In this document: positions 1-6,319 of the stretch, piece by piece
How positions within the stretch are numbered: position 1 is the first letter of the stretch
Layout of the letters: every line of letters starts with the position of its first letter
Origin: Verrucomicrobiales bacterium
GTDB taxonomy: Bacteria > Verrucomicrobiota > Verrucomicrobiia > Limisphaerales > UBA9464
Length of the DNA stretch: 6,319 bases
Reading direction: 5' to 3'
Assembly (NCBI GenBank): GCA_003445095.1
Contig: DLVS01000656.1
Location: 1-6,319, forward strand
Translations under genes and position numbers: made by a program
Notes under the pieces: model-generated
Database searches by the model: none
Told to the model about the DNA's origin: nothing
The model's input: only the letters and a program-made list of their open reading frames with translations

Positions 1-616
1 CCTCCGAGGGTTCGAAATGAATGTCGGTCGCGCGCTCCTTGAACGCCTCCCAGACGACCTGATTGACGAACTTGATGACACTAGCGTCCTGATCGTCGCC
101 GGTAATTTCGCGATTATCGCCGAGTTCGAGCTCGATTGGCTCGTCTTCAGACATCTCGTCGAGCGTTTCCGCGCCGACGCCGTAATACTTCTTCAGTGCT
201 TTTTCGATGTCGGCCTTGGTGGCCAGGGCATACTGAACGGGCCCCTTGGCGTCATACTGGACGGCCGCCTGCATGGCAGGGTCGAACGGGTTGTGAGCGG
301 CGACCTGGAGCACCCCATTCTCGGCATTGACCGGGATCACCGAAAACTGGAAGGCGACCTTGGTTGAGACACGTTTGCGAACCTCGTTTTCAATCGTGAG
401 CTTACCTAGCTCGACGAATGGCCACTCGAGCGCGGCCGAGAGGCGGTGGAGAAATTGTTCTTCGGTCAGACCGGATTCGCGGGCAAAGAACCCCAATTGA
501 GTCTCAGTCCCGCCCCCTTCGACCGAGGCGCGCCAGGCGGCCGTCCAATCACGAAATTGCGCCGGCGTGACGAGCGCGGCGCGTTCGAGGATTGCTTGGA
601 GGGAGCGGTAAGCCAT
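1..616 (-). CDS. GspE/PilB-family secretion or pilus assembly ATPase, N-terminal part (partial)
   Basis: An open frame runs on the minus strand from an ATG at 616-614 to the left edge, giving 205 residues with no stop; the C-terminal part is outside the window. Residues about 45-145 resemble the MshEN/T2SSE N-terminal domain (FFARESGLTEEQF near 43-55, then FSVIPVNAENGVLQVAAHNP at 91-110, and ADIEKALKKYYG at 135-146). Residues 176-205 match the start of the GspE/PilB core, with DASVIKFVNQVVWEAFKER followed by ATDIHFEPSE, the family's N2-domain hallmark. The Walker A, Asp box, Walker B and any tetracysteine zinc motif are not in the window, so type II secretion (GspE) cannot be told from type IV pilus (PilB). 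The family is a cytoplasmic hexameric ATPase that powers pilin or pseudopilin assembly at the inner membrane. No good Shine-Dalgarno precedes 616. An in-frame ATG at 694-692 would add 26 residues of less family-like sequence, so 616 is preferred. Family assignment is firm; the exact system is inference. Confidence 0.9.
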   Translation of the reverse strand, partial: MAYRSLQAILERAALVTPAQFRDWTAAWRASVEGGGTETQLGFFARESGLTEEQFLHRLSAALEWPFVELGKLTIENEVRKRVSTKVAFQFSVIPVNAENGVLQVAAHNPFDPAMQAAVQYDAKGPVQYALATKADIEKALKKYYGVGAETLDEMSEDEPIELELGDNREITGDDQDASVIKFVNQVVWEAFKERATDIHFEPSE

Positions 617-811
617 CTCAGTTGTTGAATCTGGCCGATTTAACGGTCGATTCGGCAAAAAGTTGCGGCCGGAGTAGAGAGAAAGCTTGGGCATTGCACA
701 AGGGGAAGGGCTGGCTATCTCCCTGGAAGCGTCAATGCGAGCCAGTGGCAGCCAATCCACGGAAGTGGCTGGCGAAATGACGAAGAGAATTCTAGCGTGG
801 GCTGGAGACTC
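617..811. other. divergent intergenic region
   Basis: This stretch of nearly 200 bases lies between the minus-strand ATPase and the plus-strand haem-protein gene, so it should carry promoters for both. I found no convincing -35/-10 pair or sigma-54 -24/-12 element on either strand. It holds an imperfect inverted repeat at 627-653. Small plus-strand frames here have no recognisable product. Its exact limits depend on the starts chosen: 616 or 694 on the left, 797 or 812 on the right. Confidence 0.5.
627..653. repeat. imperfect inverted repeat upstream of the ATPase gene
   Basis: The outer arms GAATC (627-631) and GATTC (649-653) are perfect reverse complements. A second pair, CCG (635-637) and CGG (644-646), sits inside them, offset by one base from the outer centre. 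The element ends 10 bases before the ATG at 616 on the minus strand, where it could be an operator or leader hairpin. If the ATPase really starts at 694 it would simply be coding sequence. Short arms make chance a real possibility. Confidence 0.25.
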
Positions 812-3412
812 ATGGTGGCGTTGAACCTCGAAACAGCGATTGAACCGCGGCTGGACACGGATAGACGCCGACGCCGACGCGTTGGCCCGGCCAGTGGTTC
901 CATTCGCGTCGTCCTGCGGCTCGCCCTTCTGCTGGTGTTGGCATTCAAGCCGGGCAGCCTGAGGACCGTGGCCGCGGACTCGACAAGCTTCTCCCGCGAC
1001 ATTCTCCCGATCCTTTCGGACAACTGCTTCGCCTGTCATGGCCCGGATGAGAAAGCGCGCAAGGCGGGGCTGCGACTCGACACAAGAGAAGGCGCCCTGG
1101 GCAAGGGCAAGAGCGGTGAACTGGCGATCGTCCCCAAGGACAGCGGACGCAGCGAAATAATCCGCCGTTTGGTGGCTCGTGACCCCGACGACGTCATGCC
1201 GCCGCCTAAGTCGAATCGGAAACTGTCGGCCGAGCAGGTGGAAGTGATGCGGCGGTGGATTGACCAAGGCGCGGTGTGGGGACGTCACTGGGCCTTCGAG
1301 TCGCCGCTGCGGCCACCGGTGCCGGTGATTTCAAATTTCAAATTTCCGATTCGAAATCCCATTGATGCCTTCGTGCAGGCCCGGTTGGCGAAGGAGCGTC
1401 TTATCGCTTCGCCCGAAGCGCCGCGCGCCACGCTCATCCGCCGCGTCACGTTGGATCTCACGGGGCTTCCCCCGACCTCGGCTGAAGTGGCCCCGTTCGT
1501 CAACGATCCCGCACCCGATGCCTACGAGGACCTGGTGGATCGCCTGCTGGCGTCACCGCGGTTCGGCGAACGCATGGCGTGGGAATGGCTGGAGGCGGCC
1601 CGCTACGCCGACTCGAACGGGTACCAGGGCGACAGCGAGCGAACTATGTGGCCGTGGCGAGATTGGGTCGTAGATGCGTTCAATCGCAATTTGCCGTTCG
1701 ATCAGTTTTCGATTTGGCAACTTGCCGGAGACCGGTTACCCGAGGCTACCTTTGAACAGCGGTTGGCGACCGGCTTCCTCCGCAATCACATGATCAATGG
1801 CGAGGGCGGCCGCATCCCCGAGGAGAATCGCATCGAGTACCTGTTCGACCAGACTGAGACCGTGGCGACCGTTTGGCTGGGCGCGACGTTCAATTGCACC
1901 CGCTGCCACGATCACAAGTTCGATCCCTTCACCCAACGCGATTACTACGGGCTGATGGCCTTTTTCAATCAGACTCTAGTGGATGGCAGCGGCGGCAATC
2001 CACAGTCCCCGCCGAATCTCGCCGTGCTAACTCCAAAGCAAACCGAGCGATTGGATCAGGCGGAGACTCAGCTCGGTATTGCCGTTCGCGCGACTGAAGA
2101 CTTCGAAGCGGCCAAGTTCGTTCGCGATTCAGGTCAGTCCATTGAGGTTTCCGCGGCGGTCAAAGAGTTGCCCAAAGAAATTATCGAGCAGCTCAAAGTC
2201 GCGCCCAAGGACCGCGACGGTGGTCGGCTGGAGAAACTGGCCGCTCATTGGAAAGATACCGACCCGGATTATGTGAAGTTGCTCGAAGAACAACGTCGAT
2301 GGCGCAACGAACGGGAAGCGGCGGCGAGAGATATTCCTCGCGTCATGGTGATGGAAGACCTGGCAAAACCGCGAACCACGTTTGTGCTGAATCGAGGGAA
2401 TTATCTCAAGCCCGGCGCCGAGGTAACTATGGCCGTGCCCGCGAGTTTGAAGAGCGAAGGCGCGATGACATTCTCGGATCGATTGGACCTCGCACGCTGG
2501 CTGATGGCGCCGGAGAATCCCCTGACTGCTCGGGTGACCGTAAACCGATTTTGGCAGGCTTTCTTCGGCGTCGGGCTCGTCAAGACGGCCGAAGATTTCG
2601 GCGTCCAGGGACAAAAACCGGCGAACGCGGAACTCCTCGATTGGCTGGCGACCGAGTTCGTCGAATCGGGCTGGGACGTGAAACATTTGGTCCGCCTGAT
2701 GGCGACTAGCGCGACCTACCGGCAGTCTTCCCAGGTGACTCCGGATTTGTTCGAGCGAGATCCGGAGAATCGCCTGCTCGCGCGAGGACCGCGATACCGA
2801 CTTCCGTCGTGGATGATCCGCGATGCCGCCCTGGCCACCGCTGGACTTCTCACTGAACAAATGGGTGGTCGACCCGTGAAGCCATATCAACCTGCCGGGG
2901 TTTGGGAGGAAGCAACCTTCGGCAACAAACGCTACGAACAGGACCACGGCGCGTCACTGTATCGGCGCAGTCTTTACGTGTTCTGGCGGCGCATCGTGGG
3001 TCCGACGATGTTCTTCGATGTGGCCAGCCGCCAAACGTGCACCGTGAAGACGCCGCGAACGAACGTGCCACTTCACGCGCTGCTAACGTTGAACGATCCC
3101 GCCTATGTGGAAGCGGCGCGAGAATTGGCGCAGCAAGCATTGCTTGCTGACACGAAGACCGACGCCGCCCGGATTGCGCTCGTTTACCAACGGGTGCTCG
3201 GCCGGAAGCCAACGGCAGAGGAACTCCGGATTCTCACGAAGGGACTGGGGCGGCATCGCCGCACTTTCGCCGCGGATCGCGAAGCAGGGGAGAAGCTGTT
3301 GGCCACCGGTGAAGTTTCCCGAGACACAAGAGTGGATACGGCCGAGCACGCGGCGTGGACGGTCTTGTGCAGCACGATTCTGAACTTGGACGAGACACTG
3401 ACGAAAGAGTGA
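812..3412 (+). CDS. Secreted c-type cytochrome-like protein, PSCyt1-DUF1549-DUF1553
   Basis: This 866-residue protein has the classic PVC-group architecture. An arginine-rich N-region (run of six Arg at 18-23), a hydrophobic core near 34-45 and VAA at 53-55 look like a long Sec signal. PSCyt1 follows at about 60-150, with haem motif CFACH at 72-76 and a possible axial Met in DDVMPPPK (M129). DUF1549 (PSCyt2) spans about 182-390 and contains a second motif, CTRCHDHKFDP, at 362-372. A charged, partly helical linker with LPKEIIEQL and MEDLAKPRTTFVLNRGNY precedes DUF1553 (PSD1), about 557-825. The C-terminus, NLDETLTKE, is typical. No LamG/concanavalin-like or other extra domain is seen. Two CXXCH motifs suggest covalent haem and electron transfer outside the cytoplasm; the substrate is unknown. 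The ATG at 812 has GGAG four bases upstream; an in-frame GTG at 797 would add five residues. It is followed after 7 bases by the DUF1501 gene, its usual partner, probably on one transcript. Confidence 0.93.
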   Translation: MVALNLETAIEPRLDTDRRRRRRVGPASGSIRVVLRLALLLVLAFKPGSLRTVAADSTSFSRDILPILSDNCFACHGPDEKARKAGLRLDTREGALGKGKSGELAIVPKDSGRSEIIRRLVARDPDDVMPPPKSNRKLSAEQVEVMRRWIDQGAVWGRHWAFESPLRPPVPVISNFKFPIRNPIDAFVQARLAKERLIASPEAPRATLIRRVTLDLTGLPPTSAEVAPFVNDPAPDAYEDLVDRLLASPRFGERMAWEWLEAARYADSNGYQGDSERTMWPWRDWVVDAFNRNLPFDQFSIWQLAGDRLPEATFEQRLATGFLRNHMINGEGGRIPEENRIEYLFDQTETVATVWLGATFNCTRCHDHKFDPFTQRDYYGLMAFFNQTLVDGSGGNPQSPPNLAVLTPKQTERLDQAETQLGIAVRATEDFEAAKFVRDSGQSIEVSAAVKELPKEIIEQLKVAPKDRDGGRLEKLAAHWKDTDPDYVKLLEEQRRWRNEREAAARDIPRVMVMEDLAKPRTTFVLNRGNYLKPGAEVTMAVPASLKSEGAMTFSDRLDLARWLMAPENPLTARVTVNRFWQAFFGVGLVKTAEDFGVQGQKPANAELLDWLATEFVESGWDVKHLVRLMATSATYRQSSQVTPDLFERDPENRLLARGPRYRLPSWMIRDAALATAGLLTEQMGGRPVKPYQPAGVWEEATFGNKRYEQDHGASLYRRSLYVFWRRIVGPTMFFDVASRQTCTVKTPRTNVPLHALLTLNDPAYVEAARELAQQALLADTKTDAARIALVYQRVLGRKPTAEELRILTKGLGRHRRTFAADREAGEKLLATGEVSRDTRVDTAEHAAWTVLCSTILNLDETLTKE
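864..881 (+). repeat. hexanucleotide tandem repeat encoding an arginine run
   Basis: Three GACGC(C/G) hexamers stand head to tail (864-869, 870-875, 876-881). In the reading frame they supply most of the six consecutive arginines just before the hydrophobic part of the signal peptide. Gain or loss of a unit would change the N-region charge by two arginines without shifting the frame. The repeat is short, and slippage is only a possibility. Confidence 0.5.
1327..1358. repeat. AT-rich imperfect palindrome with TTTCAAA tandem units inside a coding linker
   Basis: A 32-base AT-rich element interrupts otherwise GC-rich coding sequence. Its ends are perfect inverted repeats, GATTTC (1327-1332) and GAAATC (1353-1358), and pairing extends to nine of ten bases per arm. 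The left half also contains two tandem ATTTCAA units. In frame it encodes the linker ISNFKFPIRNP between the PSCyt1 and DUF1549 domains. It resembles short dispersed repeats of the TTTCAAATTTGAAA kind that I associate loosely with verrucomicrobial genomes, but this cannot be confirmed from one copy. Confidence 0.55.
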
Positions 3413-3419
3413 GCGAGCC

Positions 3420-4886
3420 ATGAATCCACTCCACGAACGCCGGCTTCAGCTAACCCGTCGAGAGTTCCTCGGCCGGTCGGGCACGGGCCTCGGACTTGCC
3501 GCATTGGCAGGACTGCTCGGACACGACGGATTGTCGGCGGCGCCCGCGGCCAGCGGCGGCCTGAATCGGCTCCCGGGTCTGCCACACCTCGCGCCCAAGG
3601 CGAAGCACGTGATCTACTTGTTTCAGAACGGCGCGCCGACTCACGTGGACTTGTTCGACTTCAAACCCAAGCTCCAGCAACTTCACGGCAAGCCCGTGCC
3701 AGACGACTACATCGCCGGCAAGCGCTTCAGCACCATGACGGGAAAGGCCGAAGGCAAGTTGCTCCTGGCGCCCGTGGAGGCGTTTCACCAGCGCGGCCAA
3801 AGTGGGGCCTGGGTGAGCGAGCTACTGCCGCATACGGCGCGCATCGCCGACGAGTTATGCTTCGTGAAGAGTTTGCACACCGACTCGGTGAATCACGCTC
3901 CGGGCATTTCGCTCCTTCTCAGTGGCGCGGAGATTCCGGGCCGCCCGACTCTAGGGGCGTGGTTGACCTATGGCTTGGGGAGTGACACAGAGAATCTGCC
4001 AGCGTTTGTGGTGATGACGTCGGTTAGTAAGGGCACAACCTGCGGACAGATATTCTACGACTTCTACTGGGGGGCCGGCTTTCTACCTTCCCGGTATCAA
4101 GGCGTTAAGTTCCGCGGCAGTGGCGAGCCGGTGCTGTATCTCAGCGATCCCAACGGATTGAGTCGAACGACGCGAAGGGCGATGCTCGACGATCTAGCGG
4201 AACTGAACGAACTCAAGTTTCGCGAGCAGGGCGATCCCGAGATTGCCACCCGGATCGCTCAATATGAAATGGCCTTCCGCATGCAGACGAGTGTCCCGGA
4301 ACTCACGGACATTTCTCGCGAACCCGCGCCCGTGCTCGACCTGTATGGTCCCAGTGTCAAGGAGCAGGGAACGTTCGCCTACAATTGTCTGATGGCTCGA
4401 CGCCTCATCGAGCGCGGCGTGCGGTGCGTCCAGGTGATGCACGCGGGCTGGGATCAACACAACAGCATCACGACCGAACTGTATACTCAGTGCCGCGACA
4501 CCGACCAGCCGTCGGCCGGGTTGATCACGGACCTAAAGCAGCGCGGGTTATTGGAAGACACGCTGGTGATCTGGGGTGGCGAATTCGGCCGCACACCGTT
4601 TATCCAAGGCAATCTCGACGATCGCAAACGTTGGGGTCGTGACCATCATCCCTACGCCTTCACGACCTGGATGGCCGGTGGTGGTGTGCAATCAGGCCTG
4701 ACTTTCGGCGAGACCGACGATCTCGGAATGAACGTCGTTCGTGATCCAGTTCACGTGCACGATTTCCAAGCGACAATTCTCTTTCTCCTCGGGATCGATC
4801 ACGAGCGGCTCACCTATCGTTTTCAAGGCCGTGACTTCCGCTTGACCGACGTGCATGGCGAAGTGATCCAGGGCTTGTTGGCTTGA
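3420..4886 (+). CDS. DUF1501 family protein with twin-arginine signal
   Basis: This complete 488-residue protein opens with a Tat signal: TRREFLGRS with the Arg pair at 13-14, a hydrophobic stretch at about 21-34, and a likely cleavage region near LSAAPAA (38-44). It should be exported folded. The rest matches DUF1501, a family distantly related to the alkaline phosphatase/sulfatase fold. Conserved blocks are GAPTHVDLFDFKP (about 72-84), HTDSVNHAPG followed by RPTLGAWLTYGLGS, MHAGWDQH (340-347), WGGEFGRTP (385-393), RDHHP (407-411) and a C-terminal FRLTDVHGEVI. The Asp, Glu and His residues in these blocks are plausible metal ligands, but no DUF1501 enzyme activity is established to my knowledge. 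The gene starts 7 bases after the stop of the PSCyt1-DUF1549-DUF1553 gene with only a weak GAGCGAG ahead of it, suggesting operon or coupled translation. Length and motif order look intact, with no frameshift. Family and export route are confident; function is unknown. Confidence 0.94.
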   Translation: MNPLHERRLQLTRREFLGRSGTGLGLAALAGLLGHDGLSAAPAASGGLNRLPGLPHLAPKAKHVIYLFQNGAPTHVDLFDFKPKLQQLHGKPVPDDYIAGKRFSTMTGKAEGKLLLAPVEAFHQRGQSGAWVSELLPHTARIADELCFVKSLHTDSVNHAPGISLLLSGAEIPGRPTLGAWLTYGLGSDTENLPAFVVMTSVSKGTTCGQIFYDFYWGAGFLPSRYQGVKFRGSGEPVLYLSDPNGLSRTTRRAMLDDLAELNELKFREQGDPEIATRIAQYEMAFRMQTSVPELTDISREPAPVLDLYGPSVKEQGTFAYNCLMARRLIERGVRCVQVMHAGWDQHNSITTELYTQCRDTDQPSAGLITDLKQRGLLEDTLVIWGGEFGRTPFIQGNLDDRKRWGRDHHPYAFTTWMAGGGVQSGLTFGETDDLGMNVVRDPVHVHDFQATILFLLGIDHERLTYRFQGRDFRLTDVHGEVIQGLLA

Positions 4887-4897
4887 GCAGGTTGCGG

Positions 4898-4919
4898 CCG
4901 GCGCCAAAGGGAGCGCCGG
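4898..4919 (+). terminator. possible transcription terminator hairpin after the DUF1501 gene
   Basis: A perfect 7-bp GC-only stem, CCGGCGC (4898-4904) pairing with GCGCCGG (4913-4919), encloses an 8-base loop and begins 12 bases after the DUF1501 stop. It is followed by AGTTGTTTC, which has several T residues but no true U-tract. Position and stem strength suit the end of the two-gene operon; the weak tail makes intrinsic termination uncertain. Confidence 0.5.
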
Positions 4920-4977
4920 AGTTGTTTCACGGCCCCGCGACCTTGCGATCAGCGCGCCGGCAATGAGGCGAGAAAGT

Positions 4978-5029
4978 CCACCCAACGAAGGACGGCCCGA
5001 GACGCGAAGGTTGCTCGGTCGTTGGGCGG
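4978..5029. repeat. long interrupted inverted repeat upstream of the response regulator
   Basis: Outer arms CCACCCAACGA (4978-4988) and TCGTTGGGCGG (5019-5029) pair at 10 of 11 positions. A second stem, CCGAG (4997-5001) with CTCGG (5014-5018), stacks directly on the 3' side, leaving an 8-base bulge on the 5' side and a 12-base loop. There is no T-tract on the plus strand, so it is not a typical terminator in that direction. It may be an operator, a structured leader or an unrecognised repeat element. It ends 79 bases before the regulator's ATG. Confidence 0.5.
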
Positions 5030-5074
5030 AAGCCAAATCGATCCGGCTCGACTGGCCGTGGTCACCATTCGAGC

Positions 5075-5102
5075 TTGGCCGCTTCTAGGGACGACCTATC
5101 CT
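5075..5102 (+). promoter_or_regulatory. possible sigma-70-type promoter giving a leaderless regulator mRNA
   Basis: TTGGCC (5075-5080) and TATCCT (5097-5102) each match four of six consensus bases and are 16 bases apart. The -10-like box ends six bases before the ATG at 5109, so transcription would begin at or very near the start codon. No Shine-Dalgarno lies at normal spacing; AGGGA at 5087-5091 is too far upstream. This is weak evidence from pattern matching alone. Confidence 0.3.
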
Positions 5103-5108
5103 GTACGC

Positions 5109-6319
5109 ATGGCCAAGATCATTCTCGTGGATGACGAGCTGACGATGGTGCAGATGGTGGCAGAGGTTCTGCGGGCAGATGGGCACGAAGTCTTACCGTT
5201 TACCAGCTATCCCGGCGTGATCGAAGCCCTCGCCACCCAGCAGCCTCATTTGGTCATTACCGACCTGTATCTCGATAAGAACCGGCCCGGCGGCCATGAC
5301 ATTTTGAAAAAAGCCCGTGAGCTCTCTCCGCCGCCGGCGGTCATCGTGATCAGTGGCTTGGGAACGATCGAAGATGCGGTAAAGGCGATGAAGATCGGCG
5401 CCTTCGATTTCTTGAGGAAGCCATTCAATCTTGACGAACTCAAACTCTGCGTCCGCCGCGCATTGAGCTACACCGAAACGGTGGCCGAGAATACTGAGCT
5501 CCGCAAAGAACTCCGGCGCCAGTATCGCTTCAGTCAGATCGTCGGCGCCAATCCAGCGATGCAAGAGGTCTTTCGCTTAGTGGAGCGTGTAGCCGACACC
5601 GACACGACGGTGCTGATTCTGGGGGAAAGCGGTACGGGTAAGGAACTCGTGGCGCGCGCGTTGCATTACAATTCACGTCGCGCACCCGGGCCTTTCGTTC
5701 CGTTGAATTGTTCCGCGCTGCCGGAAAACCTGCTGGAATCAGAGCTGTTCGGCCACCGCAAGGGTGCTTTCACCGGCGCCATCGCTGACAAGGAGGGACT
5801 GTTCCATGAGGCCAACGGTGGAACGTTGTTTTTGGATGAGATCGGCACGATGCCAGCGCAATTGCAAAGCCGGTTGCTGCGGGTATTGCAAGAAAAAGAG
5901 GTTCGCCGGGTGGGCGACAATACGTCGATTCAGGTCAATGTCCGCGTCATTGCGGCAACGAATGAAAACCTAGAGTTGCTTATGAAGTCGGGAAAATTTC
6001 GGGAGGATCTGTATTACCGATTGAATGTCGTGGCGGTGCAACTCCCTGCGTTGCGAGAACGGACGGATGACATTCCCATGTTGGTCGCCCATTTCCTCAA
6101 AGACAAAGTGCATTTGCGGAGCGGTCAGGCGTTTCGCTTAACGCAACGCGCCTTGGACACTTTGGTGGCGTACGCGTGGCCAGGAAATGTGCGCGAACTG
6201 GCCAATGCTTTAGAACGCGCCGTGGTTCTAGCGGATAGTCCCCTCATTCGCGTGCGCGATCTTCCCCCGGCGCTCCAAAAGAATGCCCCGGCTGATAACG
6301 GCCAAGAAGACAGCCAAGC
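5109..6319 (+). CDS. NtrC-family sigma-54-dependent response regulator (partial)
   Basis: The frame runs open to the right edge, giving 403 residues. A receiver domain occupies about 1-120, with acidic pair D8-D9, phosphoacceptor D52 in VITDLYLD, S82 as switch residue and K104 in the LRKPF motif. After a short helical linker, the AAA+ sigma-54 activator domain spans about 143-375: Walker A GESGTGKE (172-179), intact sigma-54 contact loop GAFTGA (219-224), Walker B LFLDEI (240-245), arginine-finger region [11 protein letters not shown] (297-307) and sensor II in WPGNVREL (357-364). The C-terminal Fis-type helix-turn-helix expected in this family lies beyond the window. The protein should be a cytoplasmic ATP-driven activator of sigma-54 promoters, switched on by a partner histidine kinase that is not in view. 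The ATG at 5109 gives the canonical receiver start [10 protein letters not shown]; an in-frame GTG at 5058 would add non-domain residues. The class is certain. The target genes are unknown, though a pilus role like PilR is conceivable given the ATPase at the left. Confidence 0.95.
   Translation, partial: MAKIILVDDELTMVQMVAEVLRADGHEVLPFTSYPGVIEALATQQPHLVITDLYLDKNRPGGHDILKKARELSPPPAVIVISGLGTIEDAVKAMKIGAFDFLRKPFNLDELKLCVRRALSYTETVAENTELRKELRRQYRFSQIVGANPAMQEVFRLVERVADTDTTVLILGESGTGKELVARALHYNSRRAPGPFVPLNCSALPENLLESELFGHRKGAFTGAIADKEGLFHEANGGTLFLDEIGTMPAQLQSRLLRVLQEKEVRRVGDNTSIQVNVRVIAATNENLELLMKSGKFREDLYYRLNVVAVQLPALRERTDDIPMLVAHFLKDKVHLRSGQAFRLTQRALDTLVAYAWPGNVRELANALERAVVLADSPLIRVRDLPPALQKNAPADNGQEDSQ

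Noticed and set aside
17..367. A 116-codon plus-strand open frame at the left edge.
   Set aside because: It is antisense to the GspE/PilB-type coding sequence, whose minus-strand translation carries clear family motifs.
694..721. TTGCAC and TATCTC spaced 16 bases apart as a promoter for the cytochrome-like gene.
   Set aside because: Each box matches only three of six consensus bases, which is no better than chance.
2129..2947. A 272-codon open frame on the minus strand inside the cytochrome-like gene.
   Set aside because: It is fully antisense to an intact gene with clear domain motifs, its translation shows no recognisable family, and long antisense frames are expected in GC-rich coding DNA.
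3184..3585. A 133-codon minus-strand frame bridging the gap between the two central genes.
   Set aside because: It is antisense to the conserved end of DUF1553 and to the Tat signal of the DUF1501 protein; composition explains it.
4887..5108. A sigma-54 promoter (GG and GC at -24/-12) upstream of the regulator.
   Set aside because: The TGG-containing stretches I checked do not have GC at the required spacing.
5193..5564. A 123-codon minus-strand frame.
   Set aside because: It lies opposite the receiver domain and linker of the NtrC-type regulator and has no family features.
1..6319. CRISPR arrays, tRNA or rRNA genes, transposases or insertion sequence ends.
   Set aside because: No regularly spaced direct repeats, cloverleaf-like sequence, or transposase-like translation was seen anywhere in the window.

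Overview
This 6.3 kb window is GC-rich bacterial chromosome, most likely from the Planctomycetota-Verrucomicrobiota part of the PVC group. The strongest clue is a tandem gene pair: a PSCyt1-DUF1549-DUF1553 protein followed by a Tat-exported DUF1501 protein. Such pairs are heavily expanded in those phyla and uncommon elsewhere. The genus cannot be named from the sequence. An AT-rich TTTCAAA-type repeat inside the first gene of the pair leans mildly towards Verrucomicrobiota, but this is a weak impression.

Layout: (1) Positions 1-616, minus strand, hold the N-terminal 205 residues of a GspE/PilB-type secretion or pilus assembly ATPase, cut off by the left window edge just inside its core domain. 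(2) Positions 617-811 form a short divergent intergenic region with an imperfect inverted repeat and no convincing promoter. (3) Positions 812-3412, plus strand, encode a secreted protein with two CXXCH motifs (PSCyt1, DUF1549/PSCyt2, DUF1553/PSD1). (4) Positions 3420-4886, only 7 bases downstream on the same strand, encode the DUF1501 partner with a twin-arginine signal; the two form a likely operon. (5) Positions 4887-5108 are non-coding and hold two hairpins and a possible promoter that would give a leaderless transcript. (6) From 5109 to the right edge, plus strand, lies an NtrC-type response regulator with receiver and complete AAA+ sigma-54 activator domain; its C-terminal DNA-binding part lies beyond the window.

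The two central genes probably act together outside the cytoplasm. One would be Sec-exported and carry covalent haem, the other Tat-exported and of the alkaline phosphatase/sulfatase-like fold. Their biochemical role is not established, although such pairs often sit near sulfatases and polysaccharide-degradation genes. The flanking ATPase and NtrC-type regulator would fit a type IV pilus or type II secretion neighbourhood of the PilB/PilR kind, interrupted by the haem-protein cassette, but that link is inference. I see no clear new defence or mobile system. The items most worth a second look are non-coding or repeat-derived: the palindromic AT-rich element embedded in a coding linker, and the long interrupted hairpin upstream of the regulator.
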